Shown here one piece after another: positions 17,601 to 26,145 of a stretch of 40,573 nucleotides of DNA; position 1 is the stretch's first letter, and each line of letters starts with the position of its first letter. The stretch is from an uncultured Bacteroidales bacterium (GTDB taxonomy: Bacteria > Bacteroidota > Bacteroidia > Bacteroidales > Bacteroidaceae). Where the stretch lies: positions 1 through 40,573 of the forward strand of contig CACZUX010000035.1 in NCBI GenBank assembly GCA_902784475.1, in the 5' to 3' direction. Position numbers and translations under genes: made by a program. The notes under the pieces were generated by a model. The model saw only the letters and a program-made list of their open reading frames with translations, did no database searches and had not been told where the DNA came from.

Positions 17601-17828
17601 GCGCTCCTTCTTGATGATTTCCGTAATGAAATGAGGCGTGATGGGGAGGAAATAAACGGTGTCGGCAATGCCTTCCGATGTCTGAATGGTGGCCACATTG
17701 GGGTTGACCAATACGCTGCGAATGCCTTCTTCGCGCAATGCCTTGAGCGCCTGACTGCCGCTGTAGTCAAACTCGCCGGCCTGACCAATTCGGAGGGCTC
17801 CGGAACCGAGAACGAGAACTTTCTTCAT
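14412..17828 (-). CDS. carB: Carbamoyl-phosphate synthase large subunit with run-on C-terminus
   Basis: The ATP-dependent ammonia-using subunit that forms carbamoyl phosphate for pyrimidines and arginine. It shows two homologous ATP-grasp halves, each opened by a VLGSGAxRIG loop (start of the protein and near residue 560), the RSAYALGGLGSG and RPSYVLSGAAM loops, and a C-terminal MGS-like allosteric domain (KGIMISSGDTKQKVALLDSA). After EAFTTIGEKDLQTYK, about where homologs stop, the frame continues some 65 codons into the downstream nucleotidyltransferase in another frame, with Arg/Gly/His-rich random-looking sequence. A TAA lies just there in another frame, so one inserted or lost base would explain it. 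I use ATG 17828; the longer frame begins at TTG. The small subunit carA is not in the window. Confidence 0.9.
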   Translation of the reverse strand: MKKVLVLGSGALRIGQAGEFDYSGSQALKALREEGIRSVLVNPNVATIQTSEGIADTVYFLPITPHFITEIIKKERPDGIFLAWGGQTALNCGTQLYMDGTLKKYGVQVLGTSVESIMNTEDRDLFVKELNKVSLKVPVSQACESMEDAIVAARRIGFPIMIRSAYALGGLGSGVCPDEKTFREIAESAFTFAPQVLVEESLKGWKEIEFECIRDKNDHCFTVASMENFDPLGIHTGESIVVAPTCSLSEEQVKMLQDITIKCVRHLNIVGECNIQFAFNAETNDYRIIEVNARLSRSSALASKATGYPLAFVAAKIALGYTLDQIGEMGTTNSAYVAPSLDYMICKIPRWDLTKFVGVSRKIGSSMKSVGEIMSIGRSFEEMLQKGLRMIGQGMHGFVGNDHTRFTNLDEELQNPTDLRIFAIAQALEEGYTIDRLFELTKIDPWFIERMKNIVDYKHVLQQYNSLEELPADVLKKAKVMGFSDFQIARFVLKNSGSNMEKENLAVRALRKKLGILPAVKRIPTVASEHPDLTNYLYMTYAVEGYDINYYKNEKSVVVLGSGAYRIGSSVEFDWCSVNAIQTARKLGYKSIMINYNPETVSTDYDMCDRLYFDELSFERVLDVIDLEQPKGVIVSVGGQIPNNLAMKLYRQSVPILGTSPVSIDRAENRSKFSAMLDQLGIMQPEWSALTSMADVKKFIDKVGYPVLVRPSYVLSGAAMNVCYDDDELKRFLAAASEVSKEYPVVISQFMQETNEIEFDAVARAGEVVEYAISEHIEFAGVHSGDATMCFPAQHITFATMRQIKKISKAIAKELNISGPFNIQFLAKGREVKVIECNLRASRSFPFVSKVLKRNFIETATRIMLDAPYEKPDRSAFDIDRMGVKASQFSFARLQNADPVLGVDMSSTGEVGCLGDSFEEALLNALLATGYKIPSKDKGIMISSGDTKQKVALLDSARALQKAGYPIYASEGTARFLADNGVKARTVSWPDEKHPGRKGVMDMIAEHAFDLVINVPKNHTKRELTNGYKIRRGAIDHNIPLITNARLASAFIEAFTTIGEKDLQTYKQTHYETYTIPPRCRYGQPLRRSQAAGHSGPPGTEHYGLQHLRRHSGRLRQDCLGDPPRLRGALPQADSLQI

Positions 17829-17864
17829 GTTTTGTGCTTGCTTATAATTGTTGTTCAAAATACT

Positions 17865-19232
17865 TTATCTGTTAAAATAGGAATAGACCACCTGAATGTC
17901 CAAGGGCTTGTCGTCCGTGCCGCACACGAGACGCACCGAGGTGGGCGTCACATCATAGAAGATGGAGGTATAGGTCGAACCGTCGGAAGTGGTCGAGACG
18001 GGAATCACATCCACTCTCTCCCAGTCTTCATCGGTGGAGATTCCCATATCCTTCAACAACTTCAAACCCTTGACGAGACGGCTGATGTTTGAGAAAACAT
18101 AAGCATTGGTGTTGGCGTTGTATGATGTGATGTAGAAGAAACGGTCGTCCTTGTTCCAATTCTCGGTGAAGAACGTGTAGCGCAGCGCATGCGGCACGAG
18201 CAGGAGTTGAGAAGGCGCGTCGAAAGCGTCGTCGGTCTTGGAGTAGGCCTGTAGCGTGAGTGCACACATGGAGATGCTATCCTGCTCGTGCCCCTTGAGC
18301 ATTTCGTCGACGGGAAGATTGATGTAGGTGATGACGCCGTCGGGATTTTTCAGATAGGTGGTGTCGGGAACTTCACACAGCTTTTTGCGCGACTTGGGAT
18401 TCTCCACACGGGTGCATTGAAAGACCTCGGGCGTGGCGCCGAAACGAACAAAACCCTCTTTGTCTTTGCCGTCCTTCTTGTAGACAAAGTTGACGTCAAG
18501 CGCCGATACGGCCACATTGACCATCGTGCCCTCACTCTCGGAGAGCCGGCAATAGACGCCGGGGAAGACGTTGTCGTGGAAGAGATTGTTGTCCCTGAAC
18601 CACTCGGGATGCTCATAGTATTTCATCATCATCTGTGTGCCGATCTCGGAATCGATGGGCACACGGATGCTGTGCTGATGAGTGGAGGACTGCAGCTCGT
18701 CGGCAGGGACCGTACGGTCGAAAAACGTGAACATGCGGCTGCCGAGATGCTCGTTGAAGTCGGCCACCTTCTCCTCCGGGAAAGTGATACCCGTAAGCGA
18801 ATTGAGCGTCGCACGGTCGGACTGCATGCCGTAGACCTCCATCTTCATGGCGTTGTCGAGATCGCCGTAGGCTTGATTCATGAACAGGATAAGCTCCATG
18901 CTGTCGCACACAACATGGCCATCCACCTTCTTCATGAGGCTCTCGTCCGGCAATTTGAAATTAGACTGCGTGACAAACTGGGTGGCAAAAGAAGACTCTA
19001 TGAGGCCGCCAGTTTCCGGATCGCGGATGGCGCCGATGCAGCCGAATTGACTGTTGTAGGGCAACTGATCGAGATACAGGGAGTCCGTGCCCGAAGTGAA
19101 ATGGAACGTAGCCGAGACAGTCGACAACTCCTCGCCCGTCTCGATGATGCCCAAAGTGCCGGTCGTTTCGGTGCAGGCGCACAGCAGGCTGCAAAGGCCC
19201 AAAAGAAATGCACCGGCCTTAGTCATCGTCAT
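17865..19232 (-). CDS. DUF4270-family lipoprotein
   Basis: A secreted lipoprotein of about 455 residues. The N-terminal signal ends in a lipobox-like LLCAC with Cys20 as the lipidated residue. The rest (SVSATFHFTSGTDSLYL-like start, many Asp/Tyr-rich beta segments, DFNEHLGSRMF) matches the DUF4270 family of Bacteroidetes as I remember it. Function is unknown. It overlaps the end of the upstream GT5 synthase gene by about 14 bases, and the pairing of a short glycogen/starch synthase with DUF4270 next to panC is a conserved Bacteroidetes neighbourhood. ATG 19232 and 19226 are equally good starts; both keep the signal peptide. Confidence 0.8.
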   Translation of the reverse strand: MTMTKAGAFLLGLCSLLCACTETTGTLGIIETGEELSTVSATFHFTSGTDSLYLDQLPYNSQFGCIGAIRDPETGGLIESSFATQFVTQSNFKLPDESLMKKVDGHVVCDSMELILFMNQAYGDLDNAMKMEVYGMQSDRATLNSLTGITFPEEKVADFNEHLGSRMFTFFDRTVPADELQSSTHQHSIRVPIDSEIGTQMMMKYYEHPEWFRDNNLFHDNVFPGVYCRLSESEGTMVNVAVSALDVNFVYKKDGKDKEGFVRFGATPEVFQCTRVENPKSRKKLCEVPDTTYLKNPDGVITYINLPVDEMLKGHEQDSISMCALTLQAYSKTDDAFDAPSQLLLVPHALRYTFFTENWNKDDRFFYITSYNANTNAYVFSNISRLVKGLKLLKDMGISTDEDWERVDVIPVSTTSDGSTYTSIFYDVTPTSVRLVCGTDDKPLDIQVVYSYFNR

Positions 19233-20058
19233 CGTCTTTTTGAGGATGAGTCTCGTCCCAAACACGGTTGACATACGCCACAAAGTTCTCCGTCCAGTTT
19301 TCTCCTTCACCGGGCGTGGGAATAATCAGCTTCTTATGCTTCTCGGCAAACTCCAGCAGTGCGTCGCAAGGTGCGAAGGGAGCAACAATGTCAGAGAAGA
19401 AGACGCCGATCTTCTCAAAATCGGCCATCGTACACAATTCCACCTTGGCAAGCGCATCCATCGTGGCGCCGCGATGAGACAGGATGCCGACCAGATTCTT
19501 CGGCATGTTGGCCTTGAAGTCGATACCGGAAGGCGTATAAACAATCTTACAGTCGCGGAAGGCGGGCTCTGTGGCAAATGCCTTACGGATGTAGAACGGC
19601 ATCATGGCCGACACCCAGCCGACACAATGCACCACATCGGGCACCCAGCCCCACTTCTTGACGGTCTCAATGACGCCGCGTGCAAAGAAGGTAGCGCGCT
19701 CGGGGTTGTCTTTGTATTCAACCCCCTTGGCGTCTGCATGGAAACCGCGTTTGCCGAAATACTCGTCGTTGTCAATGAAATAGACCTGCATTCGGGTGCC
19801 CTGCACCGAAGCCACCTTGATGAGAAGATTATGGTCCGTACGGTCGATGATGATGTTCTGACCCGAGAGGCGAATAACCTCGTGAAGCTGGTTGCGCCGC
19901 TCATTGATCAAGCCCCATTTGGGCATGAAGGTGCGGGCTTCAGCCCCACTGTCAATAGCTTTCGGAACCAGTTCCCTACACAGGGTAGCAAAAGGACTCG
20001 GATCGAGAAAAGGTTCCGTCTCCTGGACTATAAAAAGGAATTTTTTGACCGTATTCAT
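19219..20058 (-). CDS. Glycogen/starch synthase, short GT5-domain protein
   Basis: A 279-residue protein made only of the N-terminal Rossmann half of a GT5 glycogen/starch synthase (ETEPFLDPSPFATLCRELVPKAI, then VPDVVHCVGWVSAMMPFYIRK). Full GlgA enzymes have about 480 residues and a second Rossmann half with the KTGGL motif, which is absent here. This short form is common in Bacteroidales and is not a broken gene, ending in an Asp-rich tail (QKDDDDD). Whether it is catalytic alone is doubtful. It is divergent from panC and co-directional with the DUF4270 gene. Confidence 0.82.
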   Translation of the reverse strand: MNTVKKFLFIVQETEPFLDPSPFATLCRELVPKAIDSGAEARTFMPKWGLINERRNQLHEVIRLSGQNIIIDRTDHNLLIKVASVQGTRMQVYFIDNDEYFGKRGFHADAKGVEYKDNPERATFFARGVIETVKKWGWVPDVVHCVGWVSAMMPFYIRKAFATEPAFRDCKIVYTPSGIDFKANMPKNLVGILSHRGATMDALAKVELCTMADFEKIGVFFSDIVAPFAPCDALLEFAEKHKKLIIPTPGEGENWTENFVAYVNRVWDETHPQKDDDDD

Positions 20059-20083
20059 TGATAGATGGACATTAATTCGAGCG

Positions 20084-20091
20084 CAAATATA
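20084..20091 (-). promoter_or_regulatory. -7 element of the GT5 synthase-DUF4270 operon
   Basis: TATATTTG on the minus strand, 25 nt before the synthase ATG, is a full TAnnTTTG match. Confidence 0.6.
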
Positions 20092-20176
20092 CGAAAAAAA
20101 ATCGAGGCGTCAGCCCTTAATTTGCATTTTTTTCAAAATACATCTCTTTTTTATAGAATTTAAATGGAAAAATTTC

Positions 20177-20204
20177 TTTGTTTGAGGAAAACTTCGTTAA
20201 TTTG
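20177..20204 (+). promoter_or_regulatory. Candidate promoter of panC
   Basis: TTTG words at 20177-20180 and 20181-20184, then TTAATTTG (20197-20204), one base off the -7 consensus, ending 8 nt before the panC ATG. The leader would be very short or the transcript nearly leaderless. Confidence 0.4.
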
Positions 20205-20212
20205 CAGCCTGT

Positions 20213-21055
20213 ATGCAAACTATTCACAGCATTAAGGAACTGCAAGCCTGTCTTTCGGAGGCAAAAAATGCAGGAAAAAGTGTCGGTCTGGTGCCGACGA
20301 TGGGCGCTCTGCACGAGGGTCACGCCTCGCTCGTCCGCCGCAGTGTGAAGGAGAATGACGTCACCGTTGTGAGCATTTTCCTCAACCCCACCCAATTCAA
20401 CGACCCCAAGGATCTGGAGCGCTATCCCCGCACTCTGGCGTCCGACTGCAAACTGTTGGAGCAATGCGGCGCACAGATCGCCTTTGCGCCCAGCGTCAGC
20501 GAGATGTATCCTGAGCCTGATACACGCAGTTTCTCCTACCCTCCCACCGACAGCGTGATGGAAGGAGCACGCCGGCCCGGCCACTTCAACGGCGTGTGTC
20601 AGATTGTCTCCAAGCTCTTCATGATTACGGAGCCCGACCGCGCCTATTTCGGCGAGAAGGATTTTCAACAGATTTGTGTCATCCGCCGCATGGTGGCCGA
20701 CTTGGGATTCAAGATGGACATTGTACCCTGCCCCGTCATCCGCGAGGCAAGCGGTCTGGCCATGAGCTCGCGCAACGGCCTGCTCACGCCTGACGAAAAG
20801 GTGCTCGCTGCCAACATTTACCGTGTGATGAAGGAAAGCTTGTCCCTCGGACTTTCCGTTCGCGAGACGGAAGCCTGGGTGACGGACACGCTCAACGCCA
20901 TCGAGGGTCTTGAGGTGGAATACTACAGCATCGTCAACGGCGAGACGCTGGCAGAAGTCAACAGCTGGGACGACGCGCCCCACATCGTGGGCTGCATCAC
21001 CGTCTATTGCGGCCACACACCCATCCGTCTCATCGACCACATTCGTTACAAATAA
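20213..21055 (+). CDS. panC: Pantothenate synthetase (pantoate--beta-alanine ligase)
   Basis: It joins D-pantoate and beta-alanine with ATP via pantoyl-adenylate in coenzyme A biosynthesis. Family hallmarks: VPTMGALHEGH (residues 27-37, the HxGH-type nucleotidyl-binding motif), HFNGVCQIVSKLF, the YFGEKDFQQ loop and the AMSSRNGLL KMSKS-like motif. Its 280 residues are full length. panD, which makes the beta-alanine substrate, follows after 43 bases, so the two form a functional pair. Confidence 0.96.
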   Translation: MQTIHSIKELQACLSEAKNAGKSVGLVPTMGALHEGHASLVRRSVKENDVTVVSIFLNPTQFNDPKDLERYPRTLASDCKLLEQCGAQIAFAPSVSEMYPEPDTRSFSYPPTDSVMEGARRPGHFNGVCQIVSKLFMITEPDRAYFGEKDFQQICVIRRMVADLGFKMDIVPCPVIREASGLAMSSRNGLLTPDEKVLAANIYRVMKESLSLGLSVRETEAWVTDTLNAIEGLEVEYYSIVNGETLAEVNSWDDAPHIVGCITVYCGHTPIRLIDHIRYK

Positions 21056-21098
21056 AAATAACATGTTTCCGACCAAGCGGTTTTAAACATAGAGGACA

Positions 21099-21440
21099 AT
21101 GACAATAGAATTGCTTAAGAGCAAAATACACTGCGCCACGGTGACGGAAGCCAATCTCAACTACATGGGCAGCATCACCATCGACCGCGACCTGATGGAT
21201 GCGGTGGGTATCGTGCCCGGAGAGCGTGTGTTCATCGTGAACAACAACAACGGAGAGCGCTTCGACACCTACACCATCGAAGGACAGAGAGGCAGCGGCT
21301 GCATCTGTCTGAACGGCGGTGCAGCCCGCAAGGCTCAGGTGGGTGACACCGTCATCATCATGGCTTATGCACACATGACCCCGGAAGAGGCCAAATCATT
21401 CAAAGCGAAAGTAATATTTCCGGAAAACAATAAAATCTGA
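21099..21440 (+). CDS. panD: Aspartate 1-decarboxylase proenzyme
   Basis: A pyruvoyl-dependent enzyme that converts L-aspartate to beta-alanine for pantothenate. The self-cleavage site is MGSITID with Gly24-Ser25; Ser25 becomes the pyruvoyl group. Other family segments are [18 protein letters not shown] at the start and [18 protein letters not shown], holding the substrate loop. At 113 residues it is complete. It sits between panC and the epimerase gene with short gaps. Confidence 0.96.
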   Translation: MTIELLKSKIHCATVTEANLNYMGSITIDRDLMDAVGIVPGERVFIVNNNNGERFDTYTIEGQRGSGCICLNGGAARKAQVGDTVIIMAYAHMTPEEAKSFKAKVIFPENNKI

Positions 21441-21445
21441 AAACA

Positions 21446-21850
21446 ATGAAAATCTCCAAAATTGAACATCTGGGCATCGCCGTACAGAAGATCGAAGATG
21501 TCCTGCCTTATTTCGAGGGCGTGCTCGGCCTCAAGTGCTATAAGACCGAAGTGGTGGAAGACCAGAAAGTGAAGACCGCTTTCCTTCAGGTCGGCGAGGT
21601 GAAGATCGAGTTGCTCGAGCCCACAAGCCCCGACAGCACCGTGCAGAAATTCCTCGACAACGGCGGTCGCGGCGTTCACCACGTGGCCTTCAAGGTGGAA
21701 GACGGCGTGAGCGAGGCTCTGGCCTTTTGTGACGAAAAAGGCATCCGCCTGATTGACAAGGCTCCCAGAAACGGTGCCGACAAGCTGCACATCGCTTTCC
21801 TTCACCCGAAGAGCACCTGCGGCATTCTGACCGAACTGTGTGAAGAATAA
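21446..21850 (+). CDS. mce: Methylmalonyl-CoA epimerase
   Basis: A 134-residue vicinal-oxygen-chelate (glyoxalase-like) protein that interconverts (R)- and (S)-methylmalonyl-CoA in the succinate-propionate pathway. The start KIEHLGIAVQKIEDVLPYF gives the first metal His, GVHHVAFKVED the second, and HPKSTCGILTELCEE ends the protein with the catalytic Glu region. It begins 5 bases behind panD. Its presence fits a propionate- or succinate-producing anaerobe. The methylmalonyl-CoA mutase and decarboxylase genes are not in the window. Confidence 0.93.
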   Translation: MKISKIEHLGIAVQKIEDVLPYFEGVLGLKCYKTEVVEDQKVKTAFLQVGEVKIELLEPTSPDSTVQKFLDNGGRGVHHVAFKVEDGVSEALAFCDEKGIRLIDKAPRNGADKLHIAFLHPKSTCGILTELCEE

Positions 21851-21878
21851 TTTTTAACAACATAAAATACATACTTCT

Positions 21879-23150
21879 ATGATGACTATTGATCAGTACA
21901 AATTTGCCGGCAAGAAGGCTATCGTTCGCGTGGACTTCAATGTGCCCCTGAACGAGAACGGTGAGATCACCGACGACACCCGTATTCGCGGCGCTCTGCC
22001 CACTCTGAAGAAGATTCTCGCCGATGGCGGCGCTGTGATTATCATGAGCCACATGGGCAAGCCCAAGGGCAAGGTTAACCCCAAGATGTCTCTCTCTCAG
22101 ATTAAGGACGCCGTAGCCAAGGCCCTCGGTTGCCCCGTAAGCTTCGCTCCCGACTGCGCCAAGGCTGCCGATGCCGCCAAGGCTCTGAAGATGGGTGAAG
22201 CCCTCCTGCTGGAGAACCTCCGCTTCTACCCCGAAGAAGAAGGCAAGCCCGTTGGCATCGACAAGGCAGATCCCGCTTACGACGAGGCCAAGAAGGCCAT
22301 GAAGGCTTCTCAGAAGGAGTTCGCCAAGACTCTGGCCAGCTATGCAGACTGCTATGTGATGGATGCCTTCGGCACCGCACACCGCAAGCACGCTTCCACC
22401 GCTGTCATCGCCGACTACTTCGACGCCGACAACAAGATGCTGGGCTATCTGATGGAGAAAGAGGTGCAGGCTGTTGACAACGTGCTCTCCAACATCAAGC
22501 GTCCCTTCGTTGCCATCATGGGCGGCAGCAAGGTGAGCACCAAGATCGGCATCATCGAGAACCTCCTGGGCAAGGTGGACAAGCTCATCCTCTGCGGCGG
22601 CATGACCTACACCTTCATGAAGGCTCACGGCGGCAAGATCGGCAACTCCATCGTGGAGCTCGACAAGCTGGACGTTGCTCTCGGCGTTGAGAAGATGGCC
22701 AAGGAAAACGGCGTTGAGCTGATTCTCGGCGAGGATTCCGTTTGCTGCACCGGTTACGATTTCTCCACCTTCTCCGTAAAGCCCGGCGCTGAGATTAAGG
22801 TGTTCCCCTCCAACGCCATCGAAGACGGTTGGGACGGTCTGGATGCAGGCCCCATCAGCCGCGCCAAGTTCGCCAAGGCTATTGAGGGTGCCAAGACCAT
22901 TCTGTGGAACGGTCCTGCCGGCTGCTTCGAGTGCGAGGAGTTCACTCCCGGCTCTCGTGCCGTAGGTGAGGCTGTGGCCAAAGCTACTGCCGAAGGTGCC
23001 TTCTCTCTGATCGGCGGCGGCGACTCCGTAGCTTGTGTCAACAAGTTCGGTTTGGCCGACAAGGTGAGCTACATCTCCACCGGCGGCGGCGCTCTGCTCG
23101 AGGCTATCGAGGGCAAGGTGCTTCCCGGTGTGGCTGCCATCAAGGGTTAA
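21879..23150 (+). CDS. pgk: Phosphoglycerate kinase
   Basis: The glycolytic enzyme that transfers phosphate from 1,3-bisphosphoglycerate to ADP. Hallmarks: [20 protein letters not shown] near the N-terminus, the SHMGKPKG loop, [43 protein letters not shown] and the [10 protein letters not shown] nucleotide-binding loop. It has 423 residues, slightly longer than average. Codon choice is visibly more biased than in neighbours (many GCT, GGC, AAG), as expected of a highly expressed gene. The N-terminus has two ATGs in tandem. Confidence 0.97.
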   Translation: MMTIDQYKFAGKKAIVRVDFNVPLNENGEITDDTRIRGALPTLKKILADGGAVIIMSHMGKPKGKVNPKMSLSQIKDAVAKALGCPVSFAPDCAKAADAAKALKMGEALLLENLRFYPEEEGKPVGIDKADPAYDEAKKAMKASQKEFAKTLASYADCYVMDAFGTAHRKHASTAVIADYFDADNKMLGYLMEKEVQAVDNVLSNIKRPFVAIMGGSKVSTKIGIIENLLGKVDKLILCGGMTYTFMKAHGGKIGNSIVELDKLDVALGVEKMAKENGVELILGEDSVCCTGYDFSTFSVKPGAEIKVFPSNAIEDGWDGLDAGPISRAKFAKAIEGAKTILWNGPAGCFECEEFTPGSRAVGEAVAKATAEGAFSLIGGGDSVACVNKFGLADKVSYISTGGGALLEAIEGKVLPGVAAIKG

Positions 23151-23177
23151 AACAACGCGACGACACGAGATACATTG

Positions 23178-24032
23178 ATGATGAGAAAATCGCTCATTCA
23201 CCAATTATCCATTCTCATTTTATGGGCATTGGCCTCCTGCAACGGGCAGGAGGCCATGCTTTCTGATACTGTCGGACGCGACTCGTCCGCTCTGTATGTT
23301 GCCGTGATGCCGGTGGAAGACTGTCTGCCGCTATATCTGGCAGAGAAGCGCGGAATGGCCGACTCGCTCGGGCTGAAGATGAAGCTGTTGCGTTACGACG
23401 CCCTTATGGACATCGACACCGCATACGTGCTCCGTCATGCCGATGTGGCGTGGGAAGACAGTTTCCGTCTGGCCAGATACCACACCGAGACGCCTCAGTT
23501 TGCCACAGATTCCATCCTGAAAGAACCCGACACCCTGTGGCTGCCCACAGAGGGTCGCTGGTGTTTCATCGCTTCCCGCAAAGGCAAGATCAGGAAACTC
23601 AAAGATCTGCACGAGAAGATGGTGGGCATCACGCGTTGGAGCTTGGCAGACACCCTGTGCAACATCGTAGTGAATCAGGCCGGCGTCGATCAGCAGGACG
23701 TCTATCGTCCGCAGATCAACAACGTGAAACTGCGCATGCGCATGTTGCGCGAAAACCTTTTGGATGCCGCCATACTGCCCGAGCCGTATGCCTCATGGGC
23801 CAAAGCCGAAAAGCACCGCATCCTTTTTGAATATCCCAAAGACGTCGTTCCCTCGGACTCCGTCATGCGCAAGACACGCATCACGGGTTTTTTCGTGCGA
23901 CGCAATTTTACTCGTGACACGCTGCGCCTCAAGCAGCTGCAACTGTTGGAGAAAGTCTATCGCAAAGCCCGTAAAATGCTTGAGACGGAAGGCCTCTCCG
24001 CCATCGACTCATTGGACGTCTTTACGCTATAA
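23178..24032 (+). CDS. Lipoprotein resembling ABC-transporter substrate-binding proteins
   Basis: A 284-residue exported lipoprotein with signal peptide and lipobox LASC (Cys21). The mature part opens with LYVAVMPVEDCLPLYLAEKRGMADSLGLKMKLLRY, a layout like the NMT1/THI5/SsuA-type periplasmic binding fold, with WSLADTLCNIVVNQAGV later. Putative ligands include a thiamine precursor or sulfonate-like molecule, but no permease or ATPase gene is beside it, so the role is open. It starts at ATG 23178 (a TTG precedes, a second ATG follows) and its last bases overlap the convergent phospholipase-D-like gene by 6. Confidence 0.72.
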   Translation: MMRKSLIHQLSILILWALASCNGQEAMLSDTVGRDSSALYVAVMPVEDCLPLYLAEKRGMADSLGLKMKLLRYDALMDIDTAYVLRHADVAWEDSFRLARYHTETPQFATDSILKEPDTLWLPTEGRWCFIASRKGKIRKLKDLHEKMVGITRWSLADTLCNIVVNQAGVDQQDVYRPQINNVKLRMRMLRENLLDAAILPEPYASWAKAEKHRILFEYPKDVVPSDSVMRKTRITGFFVRRNFTRDTLRLKQLQLLEKVYRKARKMLETEGLSAIDSLDVFTL

Positions 24033-25247
24033 GAGTCCCTTGAACAATCTCATAAACGTGCCGAATCTCCTTTGCCCCCCGGTGTAGAGCAAAGGATAAT
24101 TCTCCCGTGTCAGTTTGGTGGACATGGGCAGATCGCCATCGAAGACGCGCTGCAGACGCGCCGTCAGCTCAGGGCTCTTCATGAAGGCTGTCACCTCCCA
24201 GTCGAACTTCATGCTTCTGCAGTCCATATTCGCCGTTCCGACGGAAGCGAGTGTGTCGTCGATGAGCATCACTTTGTCGTGATGGAATCCGCCGTGATAG
24301 AGATAGATCTCCGCTCCCCTCTTCTCCAGACGGTGCATCTCCACACCCGTCATGTCGGTGGTGAAATTGTGATCGCTGACGTACGACGTCATATACTGCA
24401 GGCGCACGCCGCGTTTGAGGGCCCTATAGAGTGCTTTACGTACGCGGCGGCAATGCATCGTGTAAGGATTCACGATGACGATGCGCTCTCGCGCGCTGTC
24501 GATGGCTGTCGAGAAGGCGATGCGCATATCGGCGCTCTTCTTGCCGGGTTCGCGGCTGACAACATAGGTTTTGATACCACCTTCCCAGTCTGTCGCCAGA
24601 GGCTCCTCAGAGGGTTTGCAGAGTCCTTCCTTCGTGGTCTTGTTCCACAGTTTTTCAAAGAGACGCTCGTAGCACATCGCGATATCCTCGCCGTGCATGC
24701 GCATGTGCATATCGCGCCAGGGGCCTATCGTCTCACGCCCGTGGATGTAGTAGTCGGCCACATTGAAGCCGCCCGTGTAACAGATCTTGCCGTCGATGAC
24801 GACGATTTTGCGATGGTCCCGATGCAGGGCGGAACCGATATACGGAAACGAGGGCGGATCATATCCCTCCATCCTGACGCCTCTCTCGCGCCATTTCTTC
24901 AGAAACTCCGGAGTGCAGCCGGGAGCTTCTCCGTTGTTGCCGAATGCGTCGTAGAGCAGGCGCACTTCCACTCCGTGAGCGGCGCGTTCAGCCAATGCTT
25001 CGAGCACAACGTTGCCGATGCTGTCGTTCCAGAATTTGTAGTATTCCACGTGAACGTACTTCTCCGCCTGAGCGATGTGGCGCACGAGATCGTCGAACTT
25101 GTCCCGTCCGTTGCTCATGATGTGTACGCTGTCCGTACGGTGACAGGGAAATCCGGCTCTGCCGAAGCTGGAGAAAATGCTGTCGGTGGACTGACTATTC
25201 GCCGCAAGCGAAATTGTCAACCACACCAAGAAGATGCTTCTCTTCAT
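24027..25247 (-). CDS. Phospholipase-D superfamily protein, cardiolipin synthase-like
   Basis: It carries two complete HKD motifs: His145-x-Lys147-x4-Asp152 (HRKIVVID) and His323-x-Lys325-x4-Asp330 (HDKVMLID), the hallmark of cardiolipin synthases and related phosphatidyltransferases. The N-terminus is a single hydrophobic stretch like a signal peptide (IFLVWLTISLAANS), not the two transmembrane helices of classical ClsA, so the catalytic part would face the periplasm. Its 406 residues resemble ClsB/ClsC-like lengths. The start at 25247 overlaps the 3' end of kdsD by 53 bases. A nuclease or lipase role is also possible. Confidence 0.82.
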   Translation of the reverse strand: MKRSIFLVWLTISLAANSQSTDSIFSSFGRAGFPCHRTDSVHIMSNGRDKFDDLVRHIAQAEKYVHVEYYKFWNDSIGNVVLEALAERAAHGVEVRLLYDAFGNNGEAPGCTPEFLKKWRERGVRMEGYDPPSFPYIGSALHRDHRKIVVIDGKICYTGGFNVADYYIHGRETIGPWRDMHMRMHGEDIAMCYERLFEKLWNKTTKEGLCKPSEEPLATDWEGGIKTYVVSREPGKKSADMRIAFSTAIDSARERIVIVNPYTMHCRRVRKALYRALKRGVRLQYMTSYVSDHNFTTDMTGVEMHRLEKRGAEIYLYHGGFHHDKVMLIDDTLASVGTANMDCRSMKFDWEVTAFMKSPELTARLQRVFDGDLPMSTKLTRENYPLLYTGGQRRFGTFMRLFKGLL

Positions 25248-26145
25248 CGACTACAAGTACGGCGTGAATCTTACGGCGGTGCATCAGGGTCAGGATTTCC
25301 TCCACTTTGGCTGCGGTGTTCACCATGACGGGCGTCTTGGTCATCACCTCCTCCACGGGGATGTCGAAGAAGGCTGCGCCGTGACGCTCGGTGGCGCGAC
25401 GGATGTCGCCGTCGGTGATCAGACCCACTATTTTACCGTCGGCAACGGCGATGCCCAGTCCCAGTTTGCCCTTGGAGATGAGCAGGATGGCTTCTCCGAG
25501 CGTCAGCGTCGGAGAGATGACGGGAAGATCCGTCGTGCGCATGACGTCCTGCGCCGTTGTGAGCAGCTTGCGTCCCAACGAGCCGCCGGGATGAAAGCGC
25601 GCAAAGTCTTTGTCCTGAAAACCTCTGGCCTCCATCAGCGCACAGGCCAGAGCGTCGCCCAAGACCAGCTGCGCCGTCGTGCTGCTCGTCGGAGCGAGAT
25701 TCAGCGGACAGGCTTCAGCGGATACGTGGGAGTTCAGATGACAGTCGCTGCTGCGCGCCAAGAGGCTCTCGGGATTGCCCGTCATGGCAATCAGGGGGAA
25801 GCCTTCGTTTTTGATATAGGGCACAAAGCGGAGCAGCTCGTCGGTCTGACCGCTGTTGGAGATGGCGATGATCACGTCGCCCTTGGCAATGACGCCCAAG
25901 TCGCCGTGATAGACGTCCAAAGGATTGATGTAAAACGCCGGCGTGCCGGTGGACGAAAGCGTGGCGGCAATCTTCACGCCGATGTGTCCGCTCTTGCCCA
26001 CGCCGGTGACAATGACTTTACCCTTGCACTGGAGAATAATCTCCACAGCCTTGTCAAACTCGGCGTCAATATTCTTGATCAGCGCCGTGACGGCAGCTGC
26101 TTCATCCTTCAGACAGCGTCTGGCTATATCCTGGTACGATTTCAT
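25195..26145 (-). CDS. kdsD: D-arabinose-5-phosphate isomerase (KdsD/KpsF)
   Basis: It converts ribulose-5-phosphate to arabinose-5-phosphate, the first step to Kdo. The SIS domain covers about residues 30-170 (VIVTGVGKSGHIGVKIAATL, YHGDLG, AISNSGQTDELL, HPGGSLGRKLL), followed by two CBS domains (VMRTTDLPVI and VMTKTPVMV). At 316 residues it is full length; the C-terminal GVVDNFACGE lacks the HDLL motif of proteobacterial KdsD. It overlaps kdsA upstream by ATGA. Confidence 0.93.
   Translation of the reverse strand: MKSYQDIARRCLKDEAAAVTALIKNIDAEFDKAVEIILQCKGKVIVTGVGKSGHIGVKIAATLSSTGTPAFYINPLDVYHGDLGVIAKGDVIIAISNSGQTDELLRFVPYIKNEGFPLIAMTGNPESLLARSSDCHLNSHVSAEACPLNLAPTSSTTAQLVLGDALACALMEARGFQDKDFARFHPGGSLGRKLLTTAQDVMRTTDLPVISPTLTLGEAILLISKGKLGLGIAVADGKIVGLITDGDIRRATERHGAAFFDIPVEEVMTKTPVMVNTAAKVEEILTLMHRRKIHAVLVVDEEKHLLGVVDNFACGE

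Noticed and set aside
14619-18092. 1157-codon plus-strand open frame opposite carB
   Set aside because: Antisense shadow of carB; no motif and a monotone Gly/His/Leu/Val composition.
19219-20058. Short glycogen synthase as a truncated pseudogene
   Set aside because: Such one-domain GT5 proteins are the normal form in Bacteroidales, with intact start, promoter and stop.
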